A stretch of 64,000 nucleotides of DNA from JAAFIW01 sp031414805 (GTDB lineage: Bacteria; Pseudomonadota; Gammaproteobacteria; Burkholderiales; Burkholderiaceae_C). Shown here one piece after another: positions 44,501-53,322 of this stretch. The notes under the pieces are model-generated. The model was not told where the DNA came from. It did not search any database and saw only the letters and a list, made by a program, of their open reading frames with translations. The stretch covers positions 1-64,000 of the forward strand of contig JANOQJ010000046.1 of assembly GCA_031414805.1 (NCBI GenBank), written 5' to 3'. Every line of letters starts with the position of its first letter. The stretch's first letter is position 1. Both the position numbers and the translations under genes were made by a program.

Positions 44501-45928
44501 CTACAGCTTCGCCAGCAACCCCGTCACCGCCAAACGCGCCTGCCGCCCCAGTTCGTGCATGTCGAGCCCCGCGATTCGGCCATGGCGCACCACTTCCAGG
44601 CCACCCACCAACAGGTGGCGCAGATCGGCACGGCCGCCACAGGCCACCGGGCCGATGGCAATGTCGTGCAGACCGAAGTAGCGGGGGTCGCTGTCCAGGC
44701 CGTAGATGGCGACGTCGGCCGCCTGACCCGGGGCCAAGGTGCCGATGGCGGGTAGGCCGAGTACGGCAGCGCCGCCCGCTGTGCCCCAGCGCACCACGTC
44801 TTCGATGGTGCAGGCGGCAGCCGCAGCTTCACCCTGGCCGCCACGGTGCAACGCCAGGGTTTGCTCGCCGTCGCGGGCGCGCTGCAGCAGCCAGGCTGCA
44901 TGGGTTTCAGACAGCATGTCGGCCGCTTCATTGGAGGCGGCACCGTCTACGCCAATGGATACGGGCGCACCGGCGGCCTCCAGCGCCCGCACAGGCGCAA
45001 TGCCGCTGCCCAGCCGACCATTGCTTTGCGGGCAGTGTGCAATGCCGGTGCCAGTGGCACCGAGCAAGGCAATTTCGTCGGCGTCCAGCTTCACCAAATG
45101 GGCAAACCACACGTCGGGACCCAGCCAGTCCACGCTTTCGCAAAATTGCACGGGCTTGATGCCGTGCTGGTCGAACACTGCATCGTGGTAGTGCACGGTT
45201 TCCGAGAGGTGAGAGTGCAGGCGCAGCCCCAAGCGGCGAGCCAGCGCGGCGCATTCGCGCAGCTCCTGCGGGTGCATCGAATGCGGCGGGGTGGTGGGTG
45301 CCACCACCACGCGCCGCCAGGCATCCGGCAAGGGGTCGTGGTAGGTGCTGGCCAGGCGCTGGATGTCGGCCAGGTAGGCATCCAGCGTTTCAGGCTGTGA
45401 GCCCGGCAGCGCATTGGCCCCTGCGCGCGACAAGGTGCCACCACCCCGGCACAGCACAAACCGCAAACCCAGCGCTTGCGCTTCGTCAAACAGAATGGCC
45501 GAACTGTCGTACGGCATATTGGGGTAGTAATGGTAGTTGTGGTCGGCCACTGTGCCGCAGCCGGACAGCGCCAGCTCCACCAGCCCAATGCGCGCTGCCA
45601 GGCGAAAACTGTGCTCGTCCATCAGCGGGCGCAGCCGCAGGGGTGTGGCCGAAAGCCAAGGTGTGAGCGTGGCGTTCAACCCCATTGGGTCGCCCTTGAG
45701 CAGCGACTGAAACAGGTGGTGGTGGGTGTTGACCCACGCGGGGTACACCACGCAGCCACTGGCATCGATTTGCGTTTCACCGGGTAGAGCTTGCAAGGCG
45801 CCGAGCGCTTGCACTTTACCGTCCCGAATGCGGATGTCGGGGCCTGGGTGGCGTGCCTCACGACCCACTCCTGTGTCTTTCAGACCCGTGAGGATGGCCG
45901 CCGCGTTGCGTATGAGCACATCGCTCAT
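44501..45928 (-). CDS. 8-oxoguanine-deaminase-like amidohydrolase
   Basis: This 475-residue protein belongs to the amidohydrolase superfamily of purine and triazine deaminases. Metal ligands are 'VNTHHHLFQSL', 'LHSHLSETVHYH', a His in 'VWFAHLVKL' with 'GIAHCPQSN', and the Asp of 'IGVDGAASNEA'. 'SGCGTVADHNYHYYPN' is close to the 8-oxoguanine deaminase signature. Such enzymes release ammonia from an amino-substituted N-heterocycle. It overlaps the first Rieske gene by ATGA as the last gene of a minus-strand operon. The exact substrate cannot be read from sequence. Confidence 0.87.
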   Translation of the reverse strand: MSDVLIRNAAAILTGLKDTGVGREARHPGPDIRIRDGKVQALGALQALPGETQIDASGCVVYPAWVNTHHHLFQSLLKGDPMGLNATLTPWLSATPLRLRPLMDEHSFRLAARIGLVELALSGCGTVADHNYHYYPNMPYDSSAILFDEAQALGLRFVLCRGGGTLSRAGANALPGSQPETLDAYLADIQRLASTYHDPLPDAWRRVVVAPTTPPHSMHPQELRECAALARRLGLRLHSHLSETVHYHDAVFDQHGIKPVQFCESVDWLGPDVWFAHLVKLDADEIALLGATGTGIAHCPQSNGRLGSGIAPVRALEAAGAPVSIGVDGAASNEAADMLSETHAAWLLQRARDGEQTLALHRGGQGEAAAAACTIEDVVRWGTAGGAAVLGLPAIGTLAPGQAADVAIYGLDSDPRYFGLHDIAIGPVACGGRADLRHLLVGGLEVVRHGRIAGLDMHELGRQARLAVTGLLAKL

Positions 45929-46977
45929 ACAGTGGCCAGCACGTCGGCAGCCTCCATATTGCCGCGGTGAATCTCTTCCTCGCCGTGGGCACGCAGCAAG
46001 TCCAGCAACTGCTTGCGGATGACCAGACCTGGCTTGTCGGACGGCATGTGAAATTCCATGCGGCGCGCGGTGTCCACACAGGCGTCGAAGTCGGTCGATT
46101 CCAGAATGTCGCGGTCTTCGGCGGTGATCTGTGCGTCCCAGTCAATCAGTGCCTGGGTGCTCACATCGGCTTCGGTGTCGTTGCGGTATAGCCACTGCAC
46201 CAGCATGATGCGACCATCCTCCATGGGCGTGGCGCAGTTGTAAATGATGTGCGCCCGCCCGCTGGCCGGGTAGGTGCAGCCAAACCGACGCGAAAACGGC
46301 AGGTAGTAGCGGTTGACCAAATGCCGGTCGGTGATCGGCTCCTGCGTGCCGGTGATGGCGTAGCTCTGCGGCGGATTGCGCACTGGCACGGTTGTTTCCG
46401 CTTCAAAACCGTAGTCTGTTTCCTGAAAGTGGTACGGGGCGGGTTTTGGGTTTTCCAGGATGCCGAAGTTGCCTTTGTGCACATACGAAAAATGCGCGTT
46501 GTCAAATGAGTTTTCCATCATGCGCAGCGGGGCAGTTTTCCACTCTTCATAGAACTGAAAAATGCGGCGAAAGCCGGGCGCGCCGTCTTCCGGAAAGTGC
46601 GGAATGGGTTTCAGAGGCTCGTCCAGCGCCACCCACACATAGCCGTATTTTTCCTGTGCCCGGTAAGCCGACACGCGCGCACTGGCTGGTATTTGCAAGT
46701 CGGGTTGCTGCGGAATTTTCACGCAGGTGCCGGTGCCGTCATAAGTCCAGCCGTGGTAGCCGCACACAATGTTGCCGTCCTCAACCGTCCCCTTGGACAG
46801 CTGCGCAGTGCGGTGGCAGCAGCGGTCGCGCAGGGCCACCGGTGTGCCATCGGTCTGGCGGAACATCACGATGCGTTCACCCATCAAGGTGAACGGTGTG
46901 GGGCCTTGCTCCAGCATGGACGCGGGTACGGTGGCATACCAGAAGCGGCGCAGCACCTTTTGGCGGGTGGTCAGCAT
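45925..46977 (-). CDS. Rieske non-heme iron oxygenase, paralogue 1
   Basis: This 350-residue protein has a Rieske [2Fe-2S] domain with Cys53, His55, Cys72 and His75 ('CCHRTAQLSKG', 'VCGYHGW'). The catalytic iron site is in 'MENSFDNAHFSYVHKG'. It resembles vanillate demethylase and methylxanthine N-demethylase alpha subunits in size and order. Rieske oxygenases of this group hydroxylate or demethylate ring compounds. They need an electron-transfer reductase, and none is encoded nearby. It is paralogous to its upstream neighbour and overlaps it by 7 bases. Confidence 0.9.
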   Translation of the reverse strand: MLTTRQKVLRRFWYATVPASMLEQGPTPFTLMGERIVMFRQTDGTPVALRDRCCHRTAQLSKGTVEDGNIVCGYHGWTYDGTGTCVKIPQQPDLQIPASARVSAYRAQEKYGYVWVALDEPLKPIPHFPEDGAPGFRRIFQFYEEWKTAPLRMMENSFDNAHFSYVHKGNFGILENPKPAPYHFQETDYGFEAETTVPVRNPPQSYAITGTQEPITDRHLVNRYYLPFSRRFGCTYPASGRAHIIYNCATPMEDGRIMLVQWLYRNDTEADVSTQALIDWDAQITAEDRDILESTDFDACVDTARRMEFHMPSDKPGLVIRKQLLDLLRAHGEEEIHRGNMEAADVLATV

Positions 46978-48056
46978 GCGGCCACCTGCACGATGGGGAT
47001 GATTGCCGACGCTGGTTTGTGTCCTGTCGACGAACTCAGCGGCCAGCCATGCACCTCGCTTTCGCCGTGTGCGGCCAGCAGCTCCAGCAAGCGCCTGCGC
47101 ATGATCATTCCGGGCCGGTCCGACAGCATGCTTTGCTCGTCGCGGCGCGCGATATCAATGGGCGCGTCGGCATTCACCGACTCCAGAATTACCTTGTCTT
47201 CGGCCACGACGCGCCGATCCCAGTCGTTCAGGATTTCAGCTGGGCAGTCCGCCTCGGTGTCGTTGCGGTACAGCCACTGAATCAGCCGTATGTGGTGGTC
47301 GTCTATGGGCGTCGCAGCGGTGTACAGATTGTGTTGCAAACCATTGGGGTAAGACAGACCCAGCCGCCGCAAGAACGGCATGTGCCACTGGTTGTGAAAG
47401 TGGCGCGTGGTCGTGGGCTCGGTGCTGCCAGTGATGCGGTGCGAGGCGGGCGGGTTGTTGATGGGCAGAATGGTTTCGGCCTCAAAACCATAGTCGGTTT
47501 CGCGCAGCTCGAAAAACTTGGGCGTTGGTTTGTCTCCCTGGCCGAAGGTGCCTTTGTGCACAAAAGCGAAATGGGCGGTGTCAAACGAGTTTTCCATCAT
47601 GCGCAGCGCGCCAGTAGCCCAGGTTTCGTCCATCTGGTGAATTCGGCGAAAACCGGGGTCGCTCTCTTCGGCCGTGTCGATCAGCGGCATCAACGGGTCG
47701 TCAAGCGCCACCCAGGCATAGCCGTATTTCTGCTGGCAATGATAGGCCGGCACCCGGGCGCCGGCGGGTATCTGCATGTCTGGCGCTTGGGGAATGCGCA
47801 CGCACGCGCCGGTGCAGTCATAAGTCCAGCCGTGGTAGCCGCACACAATGTCGTCTCCCTGCACAAAGCCTTTGGACAGCCGGGCGGTGCGGTGGCAGCA
47901 GCGGTTACGCACTGCGGCGGTCTGGCCATCGGCCTTTTGCCACAGCACGATGTCTTCACCCAGCAAGGTGAAAGCTTGGGGCCCGGCTCGCAGGCTGTCC
48001 ATGGGCATCACGGCATACCAGAAGCGCCGCAAAATGGGTTGTTTGGTGACCAGCAT
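46971..48056 (-). CDS. Rieske non-heme iron oxygenase, paralogue 2
   Basis: This 361-residue protein is colinear with paralogue 1: the same Cys53/His55/Cys72/His75 Rieske ligands and 'MENSFDTAHFAFVHKGTFG' at the iron site. The two share most of the Rieske domain ('RFWYA', 'VCGYHGWTYD', 'TDYGFEAET') and differ more in the catalytic half, as expected of duplicated enzymes with different positions or substrates. It carries an extra ~20-residue C-terminal tail that overlaps the next start. A close spacing to the binding protein upstream (30 bp) supports one transcript. Confidence 0.9.
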   Translation of the reverse strand: MLVTKQPILRRFWYAVMPMDSLRAGPQAFTLLGEDIVLWQKADGQTAAVRNRCCHRTARLSKGFVQGDDIVCGYHGWTYDCTGACVRIPQAPDMQIPAGARVPAYHCQQKYGYAWVALDDPLMPLIDTAEESDPGFRRIHQMDETWATGALRMMENSFDTAHFAFVHKGTFGQGDKPTPKFFELRETDYGFEAETILPINNPPASHRITGSTEPTTTRHFHNQWHMPFLRRLGLSYPNGLQHNLYTAATPIDDHHIRLIQWLYRNDTEADCPAEILNDWDRRVVAEDKVILESVNADAPIDIARRDEQSMLSDRPGMIMRRRLLELLAAHGESEVHGWPLSSSTGHKPASAIIPIVQVAAC

Positions 48057-48086
48057 AAAAACCTTTCGAGTTAAGTTTTTATGCGC

Positions 48087-49061
48087 TCACGGCATGACTT
48101 TGAGGTCTTTGACAAACTGCGTGGTGTAGGCCTGCTGCCAGTTGGCAATCGGCTTGATCTGCCCACTGGTCACCATCAGGTCGTATGTTTGTTTCCAACG
48201 TGTGTCGGTCATGGTGCCCGCGCCCATCTTGGCGGCATCGCCCGCACCAAACAGGTTCAGTTCGCGCAGGCGCTTGACGCCGTAAGCGATCAGTTCGTCT
48301 TCCATTTTTGGGTTTTCCTGCTTGATCAAAGCATTACCTGCAGTGGGGTCAGCCAAGTAGCTTTTGTAACCCTCCAGCGTGGCCTGCACGAAGCGGCGCA
48401 CCACCTCGGGCCTTTCTTTGGCAATTTTCTGTGTCGTCACCATGGTGTTGCCATACGGCGGATAACCGTCGTCGGCAAACAGGAAAAATTTCACTTTCTG
48501 GCCCGCCTTTTCTGCGATGAAGGGCTCTGAGGAGGGAAAGCCCTGCTGCGCCGTGTTTTTATCGGCAAAAAACGGCTGCATGCTGAAGGTGTAAGGGCGG
48601 GCCTGCTCGTCTTTCAGGCCGTATTTCAGTTTCAGCCAGGGCCACCAGGTGCTGCGCCCGCTGGTGGCTACCAGCACAGTTTTGTCTTTCAGGTCAGCCA
48701 GCGAATTCACGTCGGGATGGGTGACCATGCCCTGCGGCTCTTTCTGGAACAGCGCTGCCACCGTGACCAGGGGCACGCCCTGCTCGATGGCCGACAGTGT
48801 CTGAAAGTCTTTGCCCATCACAAAATCAGCCTGGCCGGCTGCGATGAGTTGAATCACGTTCACCTGGGGGCCACCCATTTTGATCGTGACGTCCAGCCCG
48901 TACTTTTTATACAGGCCCGTGGCGAGCGCCTGGTAGTAGCCGCCGTGTTCGGCCTGGGCATACCAGGAGGTCAGGATGGTGACTTTTTCCTGTGCAAAAG
49001 ACAGTGAAGAGATGACGACAAGAAGCAGCCCGGCAAGCAGGCGTGTGAGCAGTGATTTCAT
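48087..49061 (-). CDS. NMT1/SsuA-type ABC substrate-binding protein, paralogue 2
   Basis: This 324-residue protein starts at an ATG preceded by GGAG and has a signal peptide ending 'SLSFAQ'. The ligand fold begins 'VTILTSWYAQAEHGGYYQAL' and shares 'KKYGLDVTIKMGGPQVN' with the binding protein at 52320. Relatives bind pyrimidine precursors, sulfonates or aromatic acids. No own permease or ATPase is adjacent, so it probably uses the importer at 50711-52323. A near-ideal sigma-54 promoter lies 118 bp upstream. Confidence 0.9.
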   Translation of the reverse strand: MKSLLTRLLAGLLLVVISSLSFAQEKVTILTSWYAQAEHGGYYQALATGLYKKYGLDVTIKMGGPQVNVIQLIAAGQADFVMGKDFQTLSAIEQGVPLVTVAALFQKEPQGMVTHPDVNSLADLKDKTVLVATSGRSTWWPWLKLKYGLKDEQARPYTFSMQPFFADKNTAQQGFPSSEPFIAEKAGQKVKFFLFADDGYPPYGNTMVTTQKIAKERPEVVRRFVQATLEGYKSYLADPTAGNALIKQENPKMEDELIAYGVKRLRELNLFGAGDAAKMGAGTMTDTRWKQTYDLMVTSGQIKPIANWQQAYTTQFVKDLKVMP

Positions 49062-49094
49062 GCGATTTCTCCGGTTATGTATGTCAAACACAAA

Positions 49095-49110
49095 GCACCA
49101 AAGTGGGTGC
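49095..49110. promoter_or_regulatory. NtrC-box-like palindrome in the 5' leader
   Basis: GCACCAAAGTGGGTGC fits the NtrC half-site pattern GCACCA-N4-TGGTGC with one mismatch. It is about 70-85 bases downstream of the predicted sigma-54 start, not upstream as usual. Confidence 0.4.
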
Positions 49111-49146
49111 ACATCAGGACGCATCCCGATGCCAGAGCAATGACCC

Positions 49147-49162
49147 GTGATCCTCAGATCAC
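49147..49162. promoter_or_regulatory. Inverted repeat GTGATC-CTCA-GATCAC
   Basis: A perfect 6-bp inverted repeat with a 4-bp spacer lies just after the predicted sigma-54 start site. It could be an operator for a local repressor or activator, or part of an RNA hairpin. Confidence 0.45.
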
Positions 49163-49189
49163 TGCCTGCTTCTACTCTGATGAGTACGT

Positions 49190-49205
49190 TGCAAAGCTCG
49201 TGCCA
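49190..49205 (-). promoter_or_regulatory. Sigma-54 promoter of the binding protein-Rieske-deaminase operon
   Basis: The minus strand reads TGGCACGAGCTTTGCA, matching the sigma-54 consensus TGGCACGrNNNTTGCW at every fixed position. The -12 C is at 49191, so the start is near 49179, giving a ~118-base leader before the gene at 49061. It implies control by a bacterial enhancer-binding protein such as NtrC. Confidence 0.85.
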
Positions 49206-49260
49206 GCATGCTACGGTGGTTCACCCGTTCCCCTGGAAGGGGAAGGCGCAAAGACAGCCG

Positions 49261-50619
49261 TTAAGCCATTTGCATCCAGGCCCGCACCTTGCCGGGGTTT
49301 AGCAGCCCCAGCGGGTCAAAGTGCTTCTTGGCCTGCAATGCGGCTTCCGACAAGGCACCACCGGCTTTGCCGTCTTCCACCACGAACACATGCGGATCAT
49401 TGATGCGAACCTGGTTGTCGCGAAAGATCTGCATGATTTGCTGCAAGCGTGCCTCGGTGGAAAAGCGCACCAGTTGCAGGGCGCTGCAGGTCACCAGTCC
49501 GTCCATGCCGCGAATGAATTCGGCATGCATCAGCACCTCCCCGCCCAGCAGCTTTTCCATGCGCTTGACCTGCTCCAGGTGCTGCCCTGACACAAAGGCG
49601 CTTTGCAGGTAGGTGAGATTTTTATCGGTCTTCAAGGCCACCAATGTGGTGTGGTTCCAGGTGTACTCAATCAAGGTGCGGTTGCTGACGGCCACTTCTT
49701 GTGCGCTCTTGCGGTAGGTCACGGCACCGCGGTGGTGCGCGACCAGATTCTGCAGGGCCGCCTCGCTGCTCGAGGCTGCCAGCACGATGACCGCGTGGCA
49801 ACCGGGAGGCAAATACTCGGTCAGGGGTTTCAGGTAGTCAGGAACTGGATCCGCCAGCAGACAGACCTCGCGTTTGACAATACCGGGCGCCCGGGCTAGC
49901 GCATCGCTGAATTCCAGGGCGTCGTCAAAATGGGTGAAGGTGGCGATGAATTCCGACCAGTCGTGCACCGGGGCCAGGCCCAGCTCCAGCTCCAGCACGA
50001 TGCCGTTGCATCCCCACAGGTGGTGCAGGGCCATCGCGTCAGGCCCACGCAGCTCTACTATCTGCGGCACCTCCTCTACGGTGATGACCTTGCAGCCCAG
50101 CACATTGCCCGGCGCGGCCAGCGGGCCGTAGTTGATGGAGCCGACGCCCCCAAAACCGCCGCCGTACAAGCCGCCCAGGGTGGCGCTGCGGTAGGTCGAC
50201 GGCATGCAGCGCAGCTCAAAGCCGCCGGGTCGTGTGGCCTTTTCAAAGTCAGATAAACGCATGCCCGTCTGCCCGCGGGCTACGCCGTTGCGCGACCACA
50301 AGAACTGGTTGTAGCCACTCATGTCGAGCACCACGCCGCCGTGCAGCGGAACCGCCTGGCCGTAGTTTCCGGTGCCTGTGCCGCGCAGGGTGATCGGCAC
50401 CCGCAGCCGGGCGCAGTGGCCGACCAGGCGGCAGATTTCGTCTTCGGTTCGTGGGCGCACCGCGGCATCGGCCCGTTTGTCGGCCAGTTGGCGCTTGAGC
50501 ACCGGGCTGAACCAGGAAAAGTCTTGCGACAGGCGGGCAATGCGCCCTTCGTCGGTCACCCAGTCGAGATCGGGCAGGGCTAGTTGCAGTTGTTCAATGG
50601 GGTGTGTGGGTGCGTTCAC
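49261..50619 (-). CDS. FAD-linked oxidase (PCMH-type)
   Basis: This 452-residue protein has the FAD-binding PCMH fold: 'RPRTEDEICRLVGHCARL', 'RGTGTGNYGQAVPLHGGVVLD', 'TLGGLYGGGFGGVGSINYGP' and a C-terminal 'DPLGLLNPGKVR' typical of glycolate- or lactate-oxidase-like enzymes. It would oxidise a hydroxy or similar group using FAD. Its place between transporter genes and the oxygenases suggests action on the same imported compound. It lies downstream of the permease with a repeat copy between them. Confidence 0.87.
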   Translation of the reverse strand: MNAPTHPIEQLQLALPDLDWVTDEGRIARLSQDFSWFSPVLKRQLADKRADAAVRPRTEDEICRLVGHCARLRVPITLRGTGTGNYGQAVPLHGGVVLDMSGYNQFLWSRNGVARGQTGMRLSDFEKATRPGGFELRCMPSTYRSATLGGLYGGGFGGVGSINYGPLAAPGNVLGCKVITVEEVPQIVELRGPDAMALHHLWGCNGIVLELELGLAPVHDWSEFIATFTHFDDALEFSDALARAPGIVKREVCLLADPVPDYLKPLTEYLPPGCHAVIVLAASSSEAALQNLVAHHRGAVTYRKSAQEVAVSNRTLIEYTWNHTTLVALKTDKNLTYLQSAFVSGQHLEQVKRMEKLLGGEVLMHAEFIRGMDGLVTCSALQLVRFSTEARLQQIMQIFRDNQVRINDPHVFVVEDGKAGGALSEAALQAKKHFDPLGLLNPGKVRAWMQMA

Positions 50620-50649
50620 AGCGACTCATTTTTAAGTGTTTTGGCGATC

Positions 50650-50693
50650 TAGCCCTTATGAAATATGCTCAAGCAGCTATTATTAAAATAGCA
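50650..50693 (+). repeat. Interspersed repeat copy 11
   Basis: TAGCCCTTATGAAATATGCT followed by CAAGCAGCTATTATTAAAAT. It lies in the 91-bp gap between the permease and FAD-oxidase genes. Confidence 0.85.
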
Positions 50694-50710
50694 GAAAAAT
50701 TTCCATCGCT

Positions 50711-51520
50711 TCATTCCCGGGCCAGTTCGCTGGCGTGCCAGGAACCCAGCGCCAGCTTGGTGAGCCAGGCCATGAGCGCAAACAGCGCGACGCCTGCCAG
50801 CGAGATCAGCAAGAGCGCGGCAAACATGCGCGGAATGTTCAGCTGGTAGCCCGCCATCAAAATTTGATAGGCCAGCCCGGTGGCTGCACCGCCAGTGCCC
50901 GCCACAAACTCGGCCACCACCGCACCAATCAAAGCCAGGCCGCTGGAGATCCGCAGCCCGCCAAAAAAGTAGGGCAGGGAGCTGGGAATGCGCAGGCGTA
51001 CCAGGGTTTGCAGGCGGCTGGCCCGGTTCATGGCGAAGTAGCTTTGCAGATCCGGGTCCACGCTGCGCAGGCCTAGCGTGGTGTTTGAAATGATGGGAAA
51101 CAGCGCCACCAACGTTGCGCAGATCACCAGCGAGGCCGTGGGGTTCTTCACCCAGATGATGATCAGCGGGGCCACGGCCACGATGGGCGTGACCTGCAAC
51201 AGCACCGCATAAGGAAACAGCGCGGTTTCAATCGCACGGCTTTGCACAAACACAAAAGAAATCAACACACCCACCACGGTGGCCAGGGCGAATGACAGCA
51301 GCGTGATTTTCAGGGTGACCAGCAGGGAACCACCCAGCGACTGCCAGTCGGTCACCAGGGTTTGCAGCATCAGCAGCGGCGAGGGCACCAGGTACGGCGG
51401 CAGCTTGAAGCCTGTGACCAGCGCCTGCCAACCGCCCAACAGCACCACTGCCACCAACGCCGGGTAGGCAAAGCGCTGCACCGTTGCTGCATCGAATCGG
51501 CGTGTAGGCGTGGCACTCAT
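50711..51520 (-). CDS. ABC transporter permease (SsuC/ThiX type)
   Basis: This 269-residue inner-membrane protein has about six helices. The ATPase-contact loop is 'YFAMNRASRLQTLVRLRIPSSLPYFFGGL' (residues near 165-193). It is the translocation part of the importer coupled by ATGA to the ATPase gene. Confidence 0.92.
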   Translation of the reverse strand: MSATPTRRFDAATVQRFAYPALVAVVLLGGWQALVTGFKLPPYLVPSPLLMLQTLVTDWQSLGGSLLVTLKITLLSFALATVVGVLISFVFVQSRAIETALFPYAVLLQVTPIVAVAPLIIIWVKNPTASLVICATLVALFPIISNTTLGLRSVDPDLQSYFAMNRASRLQTLVRLRIPSSLPYFFGGLRISSGLALIGAVVAEFVAGTGGAATGLAYQILMAGYQLNIPRMFAALLLISLAGVALFALMAWLTKLALGSWHASELARE

Positions 51521-52323
51521 GGCAAGGCCTCGTGTGCATCCGTACTCGCGCGCAGCAGGCTGTCCTGCAAGCGGCGGGCGTAAGCGGCAAAACGCGGCGT
51601 CACCTGAAAATCTGCCGTGCGTGGATAGGGCTCATCAATCACCACCTCTTCCGTGATGCGCCCGGGGCGCGAGGCCATCATCACCACGCGGGTGGACAAA
51701 AACACCGCCTCGTGAATGGAGTGGGTGACAAACATCACTGTGAGTTTCTTGTCGCGCCACAGGGCCAGCAGGTCGGCATCCAGCTTGTTGCGGGTAATTT
51801 CGTCCAACGCGCCAAACGGCTCGTCCATCAGCAGCAGATGCGGTTGCACCACCAGACTGCGCGCAATCGACACGCGCATCTGCATGCCACCGGACAGTGC
51901 GCGCGGCAGGGCGTCGGCAAACTGGCTCAGGCCCACCAGGGCCAGCGCATCGGCCACGCGGGTCTGCGCTACATCGCGCGCCACACCCGCCAGATCCAGC
52001 GGCAGGCGCACATTGGTGGCCACGCTGGCCCAGGGCATCAGCGTGGGCGACTGGAATACAAAAGCCAAGCGGCGTTGCGATTCGTCCAGCGCGGCCACCG
52101 GTTTGTGCCACAGGTGAATGCGCCCGTCGGTCGGTGGCAGCAAACCGGCAATCATTTTCAGCAAGGTGCTCTTGCCGCACCCCGACGGGCCCAGGAGGGT
52201 GACGAACTCGCCTTGCTGCACCGTCAACTGCACGGGTTGCAGCGCCACCGTGCCATTGGGGTAGGTTTTGTGTGCCGACAGCACCTCAATGGCAGGCGCC
52301 CCGGTCGGCAGGTCACGCATCAC
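51517..52323 (-). CDS. ABC transporter ATP-binding protein (SsuB/TauB type)
   Basis: This 268-residue ATPase has Walker A from Gly45 ('GPSGCGKSTLL'), the signature 'LSGGMQMRV', Walker B 'LLLMDEPFGALD' and the switch His in 'FVTHSIHEAV'. It powers the importer. ATGA overlaps on both sides tie it to the binding protein and the permease. Confidence 0.93.
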   Translation of the reverse strand: MMRDLPTGAPAIEVLSAHKTYPNGTVALQPVQLTVQQGEFVTLLGPSGCGKSTLLKMIAGLLPPTDGRIHLWHKPVAALDESQRRLAFVFQSPTLMPWASVATNVRLPLDLAGVARDVAQTRVADALALVGLSQFADALPRALSGGMQMRVSIARSLVVQPHLLLMDEPFGALDEITRNKLDADLLALWRDKKLTVMFVTHSIHEAVFLSTRVVMMASRPGRITEEVVIDEPYPRTADFQVTPRFAAYARRLQDSLLRASTDAHEALP

Positions 52324-53312
52324 GGCAGCACCTTGGTGGCCTGGATGATGTCGAGTTTGAACGCCTGCTCAGGCGTGACCTTGGTCGGGTCGATCAACTT
52401 GTTCTCCACCAGGAAGGCGTAGTTTTGCTTGATGCGCGCTTCATTGAGCGTGCCAATGCCCAACTTGGCCGCCTCGCCGCCCGCCACAATGCCCATTTCC
52501 TTGAGCTTGGCCACGCTGTAAGCCAGTTGCTCGTCAGTCATGTTCGGGTTGTCTTTTTTGATCAGCGCGTTGGCAGGCGCAGGGTCTGCAAAATAGCTTT
52601 TCCAGCCTTCCATCGTGCCCTTGACAAAGGCTTCTACCGCTTTGGGGCGGTTTTTCACCGTTTCGTCCAGGCACGAGATCGTGGTGGCGTAGGACGTCCA
52701 GCCGTTGTCGGCAAAGAGAAAGGTGTTGGCTTTCACACCGGCCTTCTGCACCGCAAAAGGTTCCGAGGTCAGGTAGCCTTGTTGCACCGTGTTTTTGTCG
52801 GCCACAAACGGTTGAATGTTGAAGGTGTAGGGCCGGGTCTGGCTGTCCTGCAGGCCGTACTTGTTTTTCAGCCACAGCCAATAGCCCTGTCGTGCAGACG
52901 GCGCGATCAGGATGGTTTTGTCCTTCAGGCCGTCCAGACCTTTCACGTCTTCATGTGCAATGAAAACCTGCGGATCTTTTTGAAAGACTGAAGCCAGCGT
53001 GACCACCGGCAGCCCGCCGGCGCGCGCCACCATCATCTGCATGTCGCTGGAGCCCATCACGCAATCGGTCTGGCCAGCGGCCATCAGCTGAAGAATGTTC
53101 ACCTGAGGGCCGCCCATTTTGATGGTCACATCCAGCCCGTATTTCTTGTAAATGCCTGTGGCCACCGCCTGGTAAAAACCGCCGTGCTCGGCCTGCGCAT
53201 ACCAATTGGTCATGTAAGTGAGTTTTTCCTGGGCCGCGACATGAGGGGGCGTTATCAGCGCAGCCAGACCGATGCAGGTGGTTACGGCAAGGCGGGAAAA
53301 AGCATGCTTCAT
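52320..53312 (-). CDS. NMT1/SsuA-type ABC substrate-binding protein, paralogue 1
   Basis: This 330-residue protein has an ATG preceded by AAAGG and a signal peptide ending 'PPHVAAQ'. It opens 'LTYMTNWYAQAEHGGFYQA' and then 'KKYGLDVTIKMGGPQVN', almost as in the second binding protein. It is coupled to its own ATPase and permease. The motif 'WYAQAEHGG' is typical of binding proteins for thiamin-pyrimidine-like compounds, so an N-heterocycle ligand is plausible. Confidence 0.92.
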   Translation of the reverse strand: MKHAFSRLAVTTCIGLAALITPPHVAAQEKLTYMTNWYAQAEHGGFYQAVATGIYKKYGLDVTIKMGGPQVNILQLMAAGQTDCVMGSSDMQMMVARAGGLPVVTLASVFQKDPQVFIAHEDVKGLDGLKDKTILIAPSARQGYWLWLKNKYGLQDSQTRPYTFNIQPFVADKNTVQQGYLTSEPFAVQKAGVKANTFLFADNGWTSYATTISCLDETVKNRPKAVEAFVKGTMEGWKSYFADPAPANALIKKDNPNMTDEQLAYSVAKLKEMGIVAGGEAAKLGIGTLNEARIKQNYAFLVENKLIDPTKVTPEQAFKLDIIQATKVLP

Positions 53313-53322
53313 GGTTGACCTT

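Noticed and set aside
49228..49244. TTCCCC-TGGAA-GGGGAA hairpin as a terminator after the FAD-oxidase gene
   Set aside because: It is short and lacks a T-run on the minus strand; it could equally be an operator.
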